64,000 nucleotides of DNA, from positions 1,922,001 to 1,986,000 of the forward strand of contig NZ_CP017560.1 in assembly GCF_001753205.1 (NCBI RefSeq), in the 5' to 3' direction. Source of the stretch: Sporosarcina ureilytica. Its GTDB lineage: Bacteria > Bacillota > Bacilli > Bacillales_A > Planococcaceae. The notes under the pieces are model-generated. The model saw only the letters and a program-made list of their open reading frames with translations. It had not been told where the DNA came from and ran no database searches. A program made the position numbers and the translations under genes. Positions 16,983 through 26,362 of the stretch are shown in pieces; positions within the stretch are counted from its first letter, which is position 1; every line of letters begins with the position of its first letter.

Positions 16983-17324
16983 ATGTTGAAGAGAAAATTA
17001 ATATTGATTGGAGTCCTGTTATTATTACTAACTGGTTGCTCAAAGGTAACCGGGCACTCTTATTTTAATGATCATATAAGTACAATCGAGGAACATCTTG
17101 AGTTTGCTGAATGGAGTTTTTTAGTTGAGCAAGCAAATAACCTAAAAACGCTATATGACAATCAACAATGGAAATTACAGTTATTGGGGGATGAGGGGGA
17201 GTATGAAGGCTTAAATGAAAGTATTCATAGGCTAATTAAGGCAACAGAGCAACAAGACACAACTCAAGCAAAATTAGAGTTGGCAACAATTAAAGTGATT
17301 ATAAACGATATTTATTCTTTATAA
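16983..17324 (+). CDS. DUF4363-like lipoprotein
   Basis: The ATG at 16983 follows GAGGTG and yields 113 residues with a lipoprotein signal (LLLLLTGCSKVTG, cysteine about residue 19). The mature part is helical, acidic and contains EEHLEFAEWSFLVEQANNLK and a C-terminal KLELATIKVIINDIYSL, consistent with DUF4363. It should be anchored outside the membrane. It is divergent from the DUF421 gene, so the two may share a regulatory region. The family call is from pattern memory only. Confidence 0.7.
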   Translation: MLKRKLILIGVLLLLLTGCSKVTGHSYFNDHISTIEEHLEFAEWSFLVEQANNLKTLYDNQQWKLQLLGDEGEYEGLNESIHRLIKATEQQDTTQAKLELATIKVIINDIYSL

Positions 17325-17455
17325 GATGCAAATTGGCTAAAGGATATTGAATTATTTACAACAAAATGCGCTTTTTTAGGGTTGGGAACACTTGTTCCGA
17401 GGTTTCTTTAAACCTTTAGAATGGAAAGTGATGGGGGATTTAGATAGTCGTATAA

Positions 17456-17502
17456 TAAAAAGGAAGACCCAAAGTCAGTTTTTTACTGAATTTGAATCTT
17501 CC
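17456..17502 (-). terminator. intrinsic terminator of fabI
   Basis: On the reverse strand GGAAGA/TCTTCC, CAAA/TTTG and TCAGT/ACTGA stack into one stem around a five-base A loop, followed by TTTTTA. Confidence 0.75.
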
Positions 17503-17584
17503 CACAATAGATAAATGATCGTCGATTAAATTCTTCACCAATTTTTATTTGACAAAGAACCTAATTTCGGTCATTCCGGAAACA

Positions 17585-18361
17585 TTAATAACCGATGATA
17601 TGATAGCCGGAATCGACATGTAGATTTTCACCAGTGACACCGCTCGCGAGGTCGCTCAGTAAAAATACAGCGGCTTTACCGACTTCTTCTGGATTCGTCG
17701 TTCTTCTTAAAGGTGCTTTTTCTTCAATAACTTTGAGGTTTTCATTAAAGCCTGCGATTCCTTTCGCTGCAAGCGTACGAATCGGTCCAGCAGAAATAGA
17801 ATTCACACGAATGCCATGCTGTCCAAAGTCGTTGGCAAGGTATTTAACGCTTGCATCGAGGGAGGCTTTGGCGACACCCATAATGTTATAGTTTTTAACA
17901 ACTCTTTCCCCGCCCAAGTAAGTAAGTGTTAGGATTGAGCCGCCTTCTTTTAGAAGTGGCTTGACAGCCTTAGAAACAGCCACTAAAGAGAATGCACTAA
18001 TATCATGTGCAAGTTGGAAACCATCACGGCTTGTATCTGAGAAGTCACCTGTTAACTCTTCTCTTTTCGCGAAAGCGATACAGTGTGCTAAACCGTCAAC
18101 AACCGAATATTGTTCGGCAATCGTTCCAAAAGCGTTATCAATGCTTTCATCGCTTGTTACATCACACTCTACAAGTAATGTATTTTCTTGATTTAACTCA
18201 GGGATTAGTCGTTCAACTTCTCTTTTTAGACGTTCACCTTGGTAAGTGAAGATTAAATTAGCTCCTGCTTCGTTTAGGGCTTTAGCGATCCCCCAGGCAA
18301 TGCTTCGTTTATTCGCTACACCCATAATTATAAAGTTTTTTCCAGTTAATAGATTATTCAT
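17585..18361 (-). CDS. fabI: enoyl-[acyl-carrier-protein] reductase (NADH), FabI
   Basis: FabI performs the last reduction of each fatty acid elongation cycle in the cytosol and is the triclosan target. The 258-residue length is typical. The sequence shows the FabI-type cofactor site GVANKRSIAWGIAKALNEAG (residues 14-33), a CDVTSDESI segment, the catalytic YNIMGVAKA (Y-x6-K), and SAGPIRTLAAKGIAGF in the substrate loop. The start follows GCGAGGTAC. It is a single gene with its own terminator. I looked for a FapR-type operator upstream and saw none. Confidence 0.96.
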   Translation of the reverse strand: MNNLLTGKNFIIMGVANKRSIAWGIAKALNEAGANLIFTYQGERLKREVERLIPELNQENTLLVECDVTSDESIDNAFGTIAEQYSVVDGLAHCIAFAKREELTGDFSDTSRDGFQLAHDISAFSLVAVSKAVKPLLKEGGSILTLTYLGGERVVKNYNIMGVAKASLDASVKYLANDFGQHGIRVNSISAGPIRTLAAKGIAGFNENLKVIEEKAPLRRTTNPEEVGKAAVFLLSDLASGVTGENLHVDSGYHIIGY

Positions 18362-18728
18362 GCATAGTACCTCGCTTGTTTGTTTTTGTTATGAATAGAA
18401 TTATTCTTAATCGAAGTGCGTATTGAATTGAAAACGTGCTTTTTATAATGTGAAAAATAAAAAGATCAATTAAAGAATTAACTCAAGTTCTCAATTTAAT
18501 CATAATTGAAATGTTAGTTTAAGTCGAGCGTAAAACATTTTCACTGCAAAACCAATTATAAAGGTTGTTTTCGAGTTTCTAATTTCGTAGTTATTTACAT
18601 GAGAAGATTTCAAGAATGTTTGTTGGGAGAATTATGATGAAAATATGGTAAAGTACCACTTTACGAGAGGGGAGAGCGTATACCTTTTGGATGTTAATCT
18701 TGGTGAAGATGGTGATGAATACAACAAA

Positions 18729-18774
18729 AATAACCCATCCTTGAGTTAGAGGCTCAATATGGATGGGTTATTCC
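18729..18774. terminator. strong hairpin in intergenic region
   Basis: AATAACCCATCC pairs perfectly with GGATGGGTTATT, with an inner GAG/CTC pair. The upstream strand has an A run, so it could act on the reverse strand. Confidence 0.6.
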
Positions 18775-18817
18775 ACCTTATTTATGCCGATCCCTTGGTG
18801 GGACCTGCTATTACATT

Positions 18818-18856
18818 TGGCCGTTTCGATAAAACAGTATCGAGGCGGTCTTTTTT
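18818..18856 (+). terminator. terminator-like hairpin with T run
   Basis: GGCCGtttCGATA pairs with TATCGaggCGGTC across AAACAG, followed by TTTTTT. No annotated gene precedes it, so it may end an unannotated transcript. Confidence 0.6.
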
Positions 18857-19184
18857 ATACTAGTCTTTATATACTTTTATTATACGTTTGATTGACAACC
18901 GGATTATATTATTGTGTTTTTCGCAATTAAATATGATGTTACTAGGATAAACAATTTGGGATTAAGGACATTGTAAGGTTTTTCATTAAAAAATGCGCTT
19001 TTTCACGTGATAGAACAATTGTTCTCTGCAACAGAAAGTAGAAGCATGCTAGAATTTTGTCAGTAAAGAAAGTGATGCCGTATGAAACAATTATCGGGTT
19101 GTGACAATCGCTGTTATTTCAACATTGATTTTCGGTGTGTTCCAATTTTGGGGATAAGTATAAAGGGATAGGAGCGGGATAAAC

Positions 19185-20318
19185 ATGAAGATCGTCATTG
19201 CGCCTGATTCATTTAAAGAAAGTCTGACAGCGAAAGAAGTTGCAGAAGCCATTGAAAGAGGCATGAAACGGGTGATTTCTGATGCTGAATATGTAAAAGT
19301 ACCGATGGCCGATGGAGGAGAAGGAACTGTCCAGTCGCTTGTCGATGCGACGGGCGGTGAAATTATTCGTAAACAGGTTACGGGGCCGCTAGGAGAGCCA
19401 GTTGAGAGTTTCTTTGGCATTTTAGGCAATAAACGGACCGCTGTTATCGAGATGGCGGCAGCTTCTGGCTTACATTTGGTGCCGAACGGGAATCGAAATC
19501 CGCTTCTCACAACGACGAGAGGAACGGGAGAGTTGATTGCCGCCGCTTTAGATTATGGGGTGGACCATATTATCATCGGACTTGGCGGAAGCGCCACGAA
19601 TGATGGCGGTGCGGGAATGGCGCAAGTTCTCGGTGCCCAGCTTCTTGACATTGATGGCAAGGAAATCGGTCCGGGCGGCGGTTCACTGCATGAATTGGCG
19701 ATGATTGATCCCGTTCAATTGGATCCAAGGTTGGAACATGTGAAAATAGAAATTGCTTGTGATGTGGACAACCCGCTTACGGGAGAAAAAGGTGCATCAG
19801 CCATTTTCGGTCCACAAAAAGGTGCTACTCCGGAGATGGTCAGCCAGTTGGATCAGAATCTCCATCATTTCGCAACCATCATTGAACGTGATCTCGGGAA
19901 AAGTATTAGGGATCTTGCTGGTGCTGGTGCAGCGGGGGGGCTGGGTGGTGGATTGCTCGCTTTTTTACCTTCCGAACTGAAGCGAGGAGTAGACATCGTC
20001 ATAGAAGCAACCGGTCTCGTCCAAGCCGTACAAGATGCGGATCTTGTCATTACGGGAGAAGGAAGAATCGATGCACAAACAATTTTTGGAAAAACACCAA
20101 TGGGCGTCGCCAAAACGGCGAAGCGATTCGGCGTGCCAGTGATTGGGCTGGCAGGAAGCTTGTCAGCTGATAGCGATATTGTTCATGATTATGGCATGGA
20201 CGCGGTTTTCAGCATCGTGCCGGGCGCCGTTACATTGGAAGATGCATTAGAGCATGCAGCCGATTATGCGGAAAGAATGGCTGCCAATATAGCGACTGTA
20301 TGGAAAATGGGGAAATAG
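19185..20318 (+). CDS. glycerate kinase (GarK/GlxK family)
   Basis: The enzyme phosphorylates glycerate (in this family usually at position 2) with ATP, feeding it to glycolysis. The ATG at 19185 follows ATAGGAGCGGGA. The 377 residues carry the family marks: MKIVIAPDSFKESLTAKEVA, VPMADGGEGTVQSLVDATGG, GLGGSATNDGGAGMAQVLGA, GPQKGATPEMV, GAGAAGGLGGGLLAFL and ITGEGRIDAQTIFGKTPMGV. The base composition looks richer in G and C than its neighbours. A permease-like remnant lies just before it, so a sugar-acid operon may have shrunk to this one gene. Confidence 0.93.
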   Translation: MKIVIAPDSFKESLTAKEVAEAIERGMKRVISDAEYVKVPMADGGEGTVQSLVDATGGEIIRKQVTGPLGEPVESFFGILGNKRTAVIEMAAASGLHLVPNGNRNPLLTTTRGTGELIAAALDYGVDHIIIGLGGSATNDGGAGMAQVLGAQLLDIDGKEIGPGGGSLHELAMIDPVQLDPRLEHVKIEIACDVDNPLTGEKGASAIFGPQKGATPEMVSQLDQNLHHFATIIERDLGKSIRDLAGAGAAGGLGGGLLAFLPSELKRGVDIVIEATGLVQAVQDADLVITGEGRIDAQTIFGKTPMGVAKTAKRFGVPVIGLAGSLSADSDIVHDYGMDAVFSIVPGAVTLEDALEHAADYAERMAANIATVWKMGK

Positions 20319-20350
20319 TATTCGAGCTGTTGGCGCTTTCAGTTGTATAC

Positions 20351-20384
20351 AGACCTTACGGGTAATGCCGTAAGGTCTTTCTTT
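20351..20384 (+). terminator. intrinsic terminator of the glycerate kinase gene
   Basis: AGACCTTACGG pairs with CCGTAAGGTCT and is followed by TTCTTT. Confidence 0.8.
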
Positions 20385-20506
20385 AATTAACGATATTCCC
20401 AATTAATTAGTCACTATTGTTTTTGGACAATTAGAACCTTTGTTTGTATAATTGAGTATGTAAGATGTTATTTTTGTTTTACTTAAATAAATCTCTTTTA
20501 GCATGA

Positions 20507-21322
<816 letters not shown>

Positions 21323-21338
21323 CTTGGGGGCAACATTA

Positions 21339-21713
21339 TTGTGGAAAATGATAGACGGGAAACTAATTCAAACAGTAGACGTATCCCGAATAAAATTTAG
21401 AACTAATATTAGTAAATCCATTCTAAAAGAATTAACGGTTATCGCAAAAGAAAACAGAACGCATGTTAACTATTTATTGGAGAACGGAATTATAAACGTG
21501 TTAATAAAAGGGAGTATTTCTTATAACAAGGATTTAAGACCAAAAGATCGAGTCCAATATAAAACAACTTATGACAAAGAGTTATTAGAGAGCTTGAGAT
21601 GGTTTGCTAAAGAAAAGAATTTGTTTATAAATGATGTAATTGAGTATGGCGTCCAATTTATTAATATTAATGATGTTAAAAACAAAAATTATCGATACAG
21701 GATAGAGCAGAAG

Positions 21714-21719
<6 letters not shown>
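21339..21719 (+). CDS. small protein with two tandem ribbon-helix-helix-like repeats
   Basis: I take the TTG at 21339, eight bases after GGGGGC; an ATG at 21348 is the alternative. The product of about 126 residues shows an internal repeat: RTNISKSILKELTVIAKENR...HVNYLLENGIINVL (about residues 21-57) and KTTYDKELLESLRWFAKEKN...FINDVIEYGVQFI (about residues 73-108). Each half has a beta strand and two helices as in ribbon-helix-helix DNA-binding proteins. It follows the LAGLIDADG gene by 16 bases and is likely co-transcribed. Similar proteins occur in Bacillus phages and plasmids, from memory. Function unknown. Confidence 0.6.
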
Positions 21720-22249
<530 letters not shown>

Positions 22250-24385
22250 CTAACCTGTCATGCTCTTCAGTCGACCTTTCTCTAACTGTAACACTTTCAT
22301 TTTAACCGATTCGTCATCGCCATCTTCATATTCATTTAAAGCGAGCGATCCAACTTCGGATTCTCTGGCATATAAATCAAATAAGCCGGCTTTCTGACCT
22401 AATAACTCCAGCATACTCGCGTCGATGCTATTTTCCGTTAAAAGACGATATACTACGACATTTCTTGATTGCCCCATTCGATAAGCGCGACTAATTGCTT
22501 GTTCTTCAATTGAGGGTTTCCACTGCGGTTCACATAAAATGACGACATTAGCCGCTTGAATATTTAAACCGACGCCGCCTGCAGTAATTTGGCTTAGTAA
22601 GACAGACCCGGGCTTCGCTTTCGTAAACTCATCGATAATCTCTTGCCTCCTATGATTTGGTACGTCCCCGGTAATTGCTTCAAAGGTTCTGCCGTCTAAA
22701 TGACTTTGCACAGTCCGTATGACGTCTCTAAAAAACGAGAATACTAACACTTTATGGCCATTCTCATGCGCTTCTTCACATATATCTAATAACTTTTGGA
22801 GTTTCGGTGATTTTTCAGGAGTTCCGCCTAGCCATGCAGCCCGCCGCATTAACATTAACTGCCCAGCACTAACTAACTGCTCGTTCGTAACGTTCTTGTT
22901 CATTTTCCCCAAAATCCATCCATTGCGGAATGATTTCAAGTTCCGGAAGTTCTTTTAAAACTTCTTTTCGATTTCTTCGTAAATAAACAGGTGCAATCGT
23001 CTTTTTAAATTCATTTGGGTGCAGTAAATGTAATTCATTTGATAACATCTCCGCGATATTAGGTTGTAATACCGCTATTAACTGCTTCATTTCTTCCAAA
23101 CGATTTTCAAGCGGTGTCCCGCTCATAAACAACGCATAATCTGCAATGCTTGCTAATTGGTAAACACTTTTCGATCGTTTCGCTTCTGGGTTTTTAATAT
23201 AATGTGCTTCGTCTACTATCAGCGCATTGATTGTTATACTCTTCATGTCTAAGTGAAAAGTATGCTCATATGTTGTTAATAAAACGCCTTTTTCCTTCTG
23301 CCATGCTGTAAACGCCGATTCCCGCTGATTTCCGTGAAAAAAAATGTTTTTAAATCAGAATGTTGTTCAATTTCACGTTTCCAATTCGCTAACACACTTA
23401 AAGGACAAACAACGATTGAATACTTTGCATCATTTTCGAATAAATGATTAATAAGTGCCAACGCTTGAATCGTTTTCCCAAGCCCCATTTCATCACCTAG
23501 TAAAGTACGTTTATAATGCAAAGCATATTTTGCCCCAAACATTTGATACTGACGTAAGTCTAATTTCAATCCTGTTGTATCTAATGGTAACGTTTGAATT
23601 TCTTCAACAATTTCGTTCGACAAAAAATCATCTGTAATCGTAGAAGCATCAAATCCTATTACTTTTTCAATTTCAGTATAATAGGATGCGTTTTTTTCAA
23701 TAAAATGATTCGTTAGAATGTCATGAGAAACTGTAAACTGATGAATTTGCATCAACTGTTTTCTTGCTTTGTGTAAAGTGTCTTGATGCATTTTTTCATT
23801 TAATCTATTCATCGCATCGTTTATTTTCTCTTTTTCATTTTTAGTTTGGAAAAGACTCCCCCAAAAACCTCTTTTTCTCTTTGCTATTGCAAACTTACTT
23901 TCAACCTTCGTCCAATGTCTCTATTGTAACTCTCAAAGACTCAACTGCTTCTGAAAGTTTCCATTTGCGATAAATGCTTTCTATTAGCAATAAATCTTCT
24001 TTTGAAAGATGATCGGATTAAGTTTAGGTGTTGCTGCTTCATAGACAGATGTTACTTTTTTCGACACAGCTTCATAAATTGCTTGCGCACTTACTTCACC
24101 GATACCATTGATCATTCTCAAGTCTTCTATGCTTTTATTCCGAATGTCAAAAATCGTTTCAAATCCATTCATTGCTAATCGATTAATCGGAATTCCTCTT
24201 CCTAATGTCGAAATCGTATCAATTGGCATTGCTTGTAATTGTTTTTTTGCTGCAATAAATTTTAACTGTTCCCAGCTTTCATGTATTTTTTCGTTGAAAC
24301 AAGTTTCAGTAAAACGCATCTGTTCTCTTCTAATGCTATTCAATTCACCCTCGAATCGAAGGACATCCTTTTTTGTTTGAATCAT
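22250..24385 (-). pseudogene. SNF2-family DEAD/DEAH helicase, broken by several frameshifts
   Basis: Read leftward, the pieces form one SNF2 helicase: an N-terminal region with a helix-hairpin-helix (INGIGEVSAQAIYEAVSKK, 24385-24000), a middle part with Walker A GDEMGLGKTIQALAL, a part with VDEAHYIKNPEAKRSKSVYQ, and a C-terminal RecA domain ending in AISRAYRMGQSRNVVVYRLL. Frame breaks occur near 24010 (one base), about 23901-23920, in an A8 run at 23337-23344 (one base lost), and at 22881-22888 where TCGT is duplicated. Removing these restores continuous homology. Catalytic motifs survive, so decay is recent. Two lesions are in homopolymers and could be sequencing errors; the four-base duplication is not easily explained that way. 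Confidence 0.85.
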
Positions 24386-24709
24386 TGAACTCCTTCCTTT
24401 CGTGTGAAACCTACTCTATCTAAATGACTTAGGATTGAGAATCTCTGCAATAAATTCTTGCATCCATTGTAGCACAAGGCATATCGTACGAAGTATTTGG
24501 ATTATCTCCAATAGAAAAAAGCACCTCATTAAGAGATGCTTTTCAATATGTTATTCGTCTTTACCTTGTATGGCATAGCTTTCATCGTTCATGGCTGGAA
24601 GAAAATGGCTTGTTTTAACGGCATATGCTTGTGCTTTTGCCAAATGCTTGAGACGAGGAAGATATTGTAATCCTCACCCTAATACGACTAAAAAGACGAA
24701 CGCATAAAA
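24386..24709. other. debris between the SNF2 and MMPL relics
   Basis: A reverse-strand open stretch at 24551-24670 ends HFLPAMNDESYAIQGKDE and has no start. It is probably another gene tail. A terminator hairpin lies at 24515-24544. Confidence 0.35.
24515..24544 (-). terminator. intrinsic terminator, reverse strand
   Basis: On the reverse strand AAAAGCATCTC pairs with GAGGTGCTTTT with one wobble and continues into TTTTTTC. It would end leftward transcripts coming from the MMPL relic. Confidence 0.6.
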
Positions 24710-25156
24710 TTAGCCCTTGGATTTCCTAACACCAAAGAAATGATGTAGCACAATCCAACCTAGTCCAAGAGCTGAGAAATAAGATAATAAAACAGTTGCA
24801 AGTAAATAAGCTGTCGCGACAATGGACTTTAAATAAACGAATAGTAAAACGGCGATAATAACAAGAAGTACCGGAATAATAATCGATTGATCGCGACTTC
24901 CCTTTTCTCTGTTCAATTTCTTGCATCATTTCTTCAGTACGCGGAATAAATGCAACACACCCAAGTAACGCTAGAATGGCTGGAAGCAAAGTTAGTGCCC
25001 CGCAATCCCCATGATGAAGATTGACAAGCTAAACGGCACTGCAAAGCGGTCGTACGATACGTAATACGCGAGTCCTAGCGAGAGCATTCCCAAAACCGTT
25101 GTAAGAGAACCCATCATAATTGCGCCGCCGCAGTTCGTCACGATACCGCAAGATTA
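24710..25156 (-). pseudogene. MMPL/RND-type transporter relic
   Basis: Leftward frames read GGAIMMGSLTTVLGMLSLGL, then SIFIMGIAG and, after a frame break near 25000, LLPAILALLGCVAFIPRTEE. After a second break near 24905, QSIIIPVLLVIIAVLLFVYL and SALGLGWIVLHHFFGV follow. The first two pieces resemble the end of the first membrane half of MMPL proteins (YdgH-like), the last the start of the second half. The roughly 200-residue outer loop that should separate them is reduced to about 25 residues. This is therefore an internally deleted and frameshifted fragment of a protein that normally has 700-1000 residues. Confidence 0.65.
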
Positions 25157-25256
25157 CTCCCTTGTCATTAGATGAATTAGTGACAGAGATTTATAAATCT
25201 GTTTGGGACGGACTTTCGCATCCAAGTGCGTAAATGAAGTGTCAGGTTCTGCTATT

Positions 25257-25640
25257 TCAAGAACCTGGCATTTCAATCATTAAATGAATGCCTTTCTCCG
25301 CAAGATTTTCAAGGCATTCCTTCATATAGCATTCATTATGCTCGGGATAAATCGGTTTACTTTCCTGCTCAATTACTACCACTTCATATGATGAACATTG
25401 CTTTCCACGATATGCTGGATTCTCCCATAACGGATCATTCTTATAACCTCGTCTTTTCATTTCATTGATCACTTTCATGTGGTATTGAAAAAGCTTATAG
25501 GGGTCGTGGTCAAATACATAATTTACAGTCGCATGCTTTTTATTCCAACCTAAGCCGCGAAGTGCACAACATTCCCTATGTTGCCCTAATAACTGTTGTC
25601 TAGGTAGTTCTGTTAATAAATCTTCATGCCATAATCTCAT
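25257..25640 (-). CDS. TIGR02328-type pyrimidine dimer DNA glycosylase-like protein
   Basis: The 127 residues start MRLWHEDLLTELPRQQLLGQ and continue HRECCALRGLGWNKKHATVN, then DPYKLFQYHMKVINEM. This is the TIGR02328 family, placed in the Pyr_excise (T4 endonuclease V-like) group. Such proteins are thought to act on UV-damaged DNA, but activity of this subgroup is not established as far as I know. The gene lies 25 bases after a DUF1722 gene on the same strand. DUF1722 (YbgA) is itself often linked to photolyase, so the pair suggests a small UV-repair unit. Confidence 0.85.
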   Translation of the reverse strand: MRLWHEDLLTELPRQQLLGQHRECCALRGLGWNKKHATVNYVFDHDPYKLFQYHMKVINEMKRRGYKNDPLWENPAYRGKQCSSYEVVVIEQESKPIYPEHNECYMKECLENLAEKGIHLMIEMPGS

Positions 25641-25664
25641 TCTATTCCCTACTCTCTAGATTCT

Positions 25665-26198
25665 CTAAAAGATGTCATTGCTTTCCTTCTGTTTAAAAAT
25701 GACAGAGTTACCGTTCCAATAGAGTGTATTCGGTGGGTACGTTTTTCCTTTGTCTTTCAGCAGAGCAGTAATTTGATTAAAACAATTCCCTCTTTTACTT
25801 GGCCACAAACTACAATTCAATAAATAATCAACTTGATAATGAAGTGTGTAGCTCTCTAAAATACGTAAAGCTTCTTTTGGATTCACTTGAATCAGCATAT
25901 CCAGCTCTTGTCTCGCTGCACTTGGTAATACTTTCTTAAAATAACCAGATATATGGTACAGCGCATTTGTAATTTGCGGTAAATCAGTACTTGGCACTTC
26001 CTTAAATGCAGTATACACATCGGAAAGTACTTCGTAAGCCTTCACTAACTTCACATTTTCCGGGCGTAGATGTTCACGAACTTTACGATATTGCTGCTGA
26101 CTGCATGCTAAAACAAAATATTTATTTGCAGCCCATACTGATTGCGCAGCTTTTAAAATGAGTCGTTGATTGCATATTATTTTTGTTTCCTTCTCCAT
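25665..26198 (-). CDS. DUF1722 (YbgA-like) domain protein
   Basis: I start at the ATG at 26198, seven bases after GGGTGAT, giving 177 residues; the upstream ATG at 26216 would place that site within the gene. The family pattern is visible: SVWAANKYFVLACSQQQYRK, TNALYHISGYFKKVLPSAAR and SYTLHYQVDYLLNCSLWPSK. YbgA/DUF1722 domains occur next to, or fused with, photolyase-related genes; no enzymatic role is proven to my knowledge. It precedes the TIGR02328 gene by 25 bases and is likely co-transcribed with it. Confidence 0.75.
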   Translation of the reverse strand: MEKETKIICNQRLILKAAQSVWAANKYFVLACSQQQYRKVREHLRPENVKLVKAYEVLSDVYTAFKEVPSTDLPQITNALYHISGYFKKVLPSAARQELDMLIQVNPKEALRILESYTLHYQVDYLLNCSLWPSKRGNCFNQITALLKDKGKTYPPNTLYWNGNSVIFKQKESNDIF

Positions 26199-26325
26199 AA
26201 TAATCACCCATTTCATTTGAAAGTGTTAAGACTGCTATATGAATGATTGATTCACTGTCATATAGCGATAACCACAAACCCTCCCAAAATAATCCCCCTA
26301 ATTATGGTACTCACGATTATTCACT

Positions 26326-26362
26326 AAAAAAACCGCAAAAAGTCATATGCTTTCCGCGGTTG
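26326..26362 (-). terminator. terminator overlapping the end of the MFS gene
   Basis: On the reverse strand AACCGCGGAAAGC pairs with GCGGTT after a short spacer, followed by TTTTTTT. The first arm lies inside the last codons of the gene. Confidence 0.7.

Larger units (their letters stand above)
18362..19184. other. 823-bp intergenic region with hairpins and palindromes
   Basis: No gene is supported. It contains a perfect inverted repeat GTAAAGT-acc-ACTTTAC (18648-18664), two terminator-like hairpins (listed separately), a palindrome AGAACAATTGTTCT (19012-19025), and, just before the glycerate kinase gene, a short open stretch NYRVVTIAVISTLIFGVFQF that looks like the tail of a lost membrane permease (about 19091-19158). 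A small transcript between 18648 and 18856 is possible. Confidence 0.4.

Noticed and set aside
18686..18750. Possible leader peptide before the hairpin at 18729
   Set aside because: The 20-residue frame has no clear ribosome site and no codon run that would suggest attenuation.
18781..18856. Possible T-box (GGTGGGACC followed by a terminator)
   Set aside because: The conserved core does not match, no specifier domain is seen, and no amino-acid gene follows directly.
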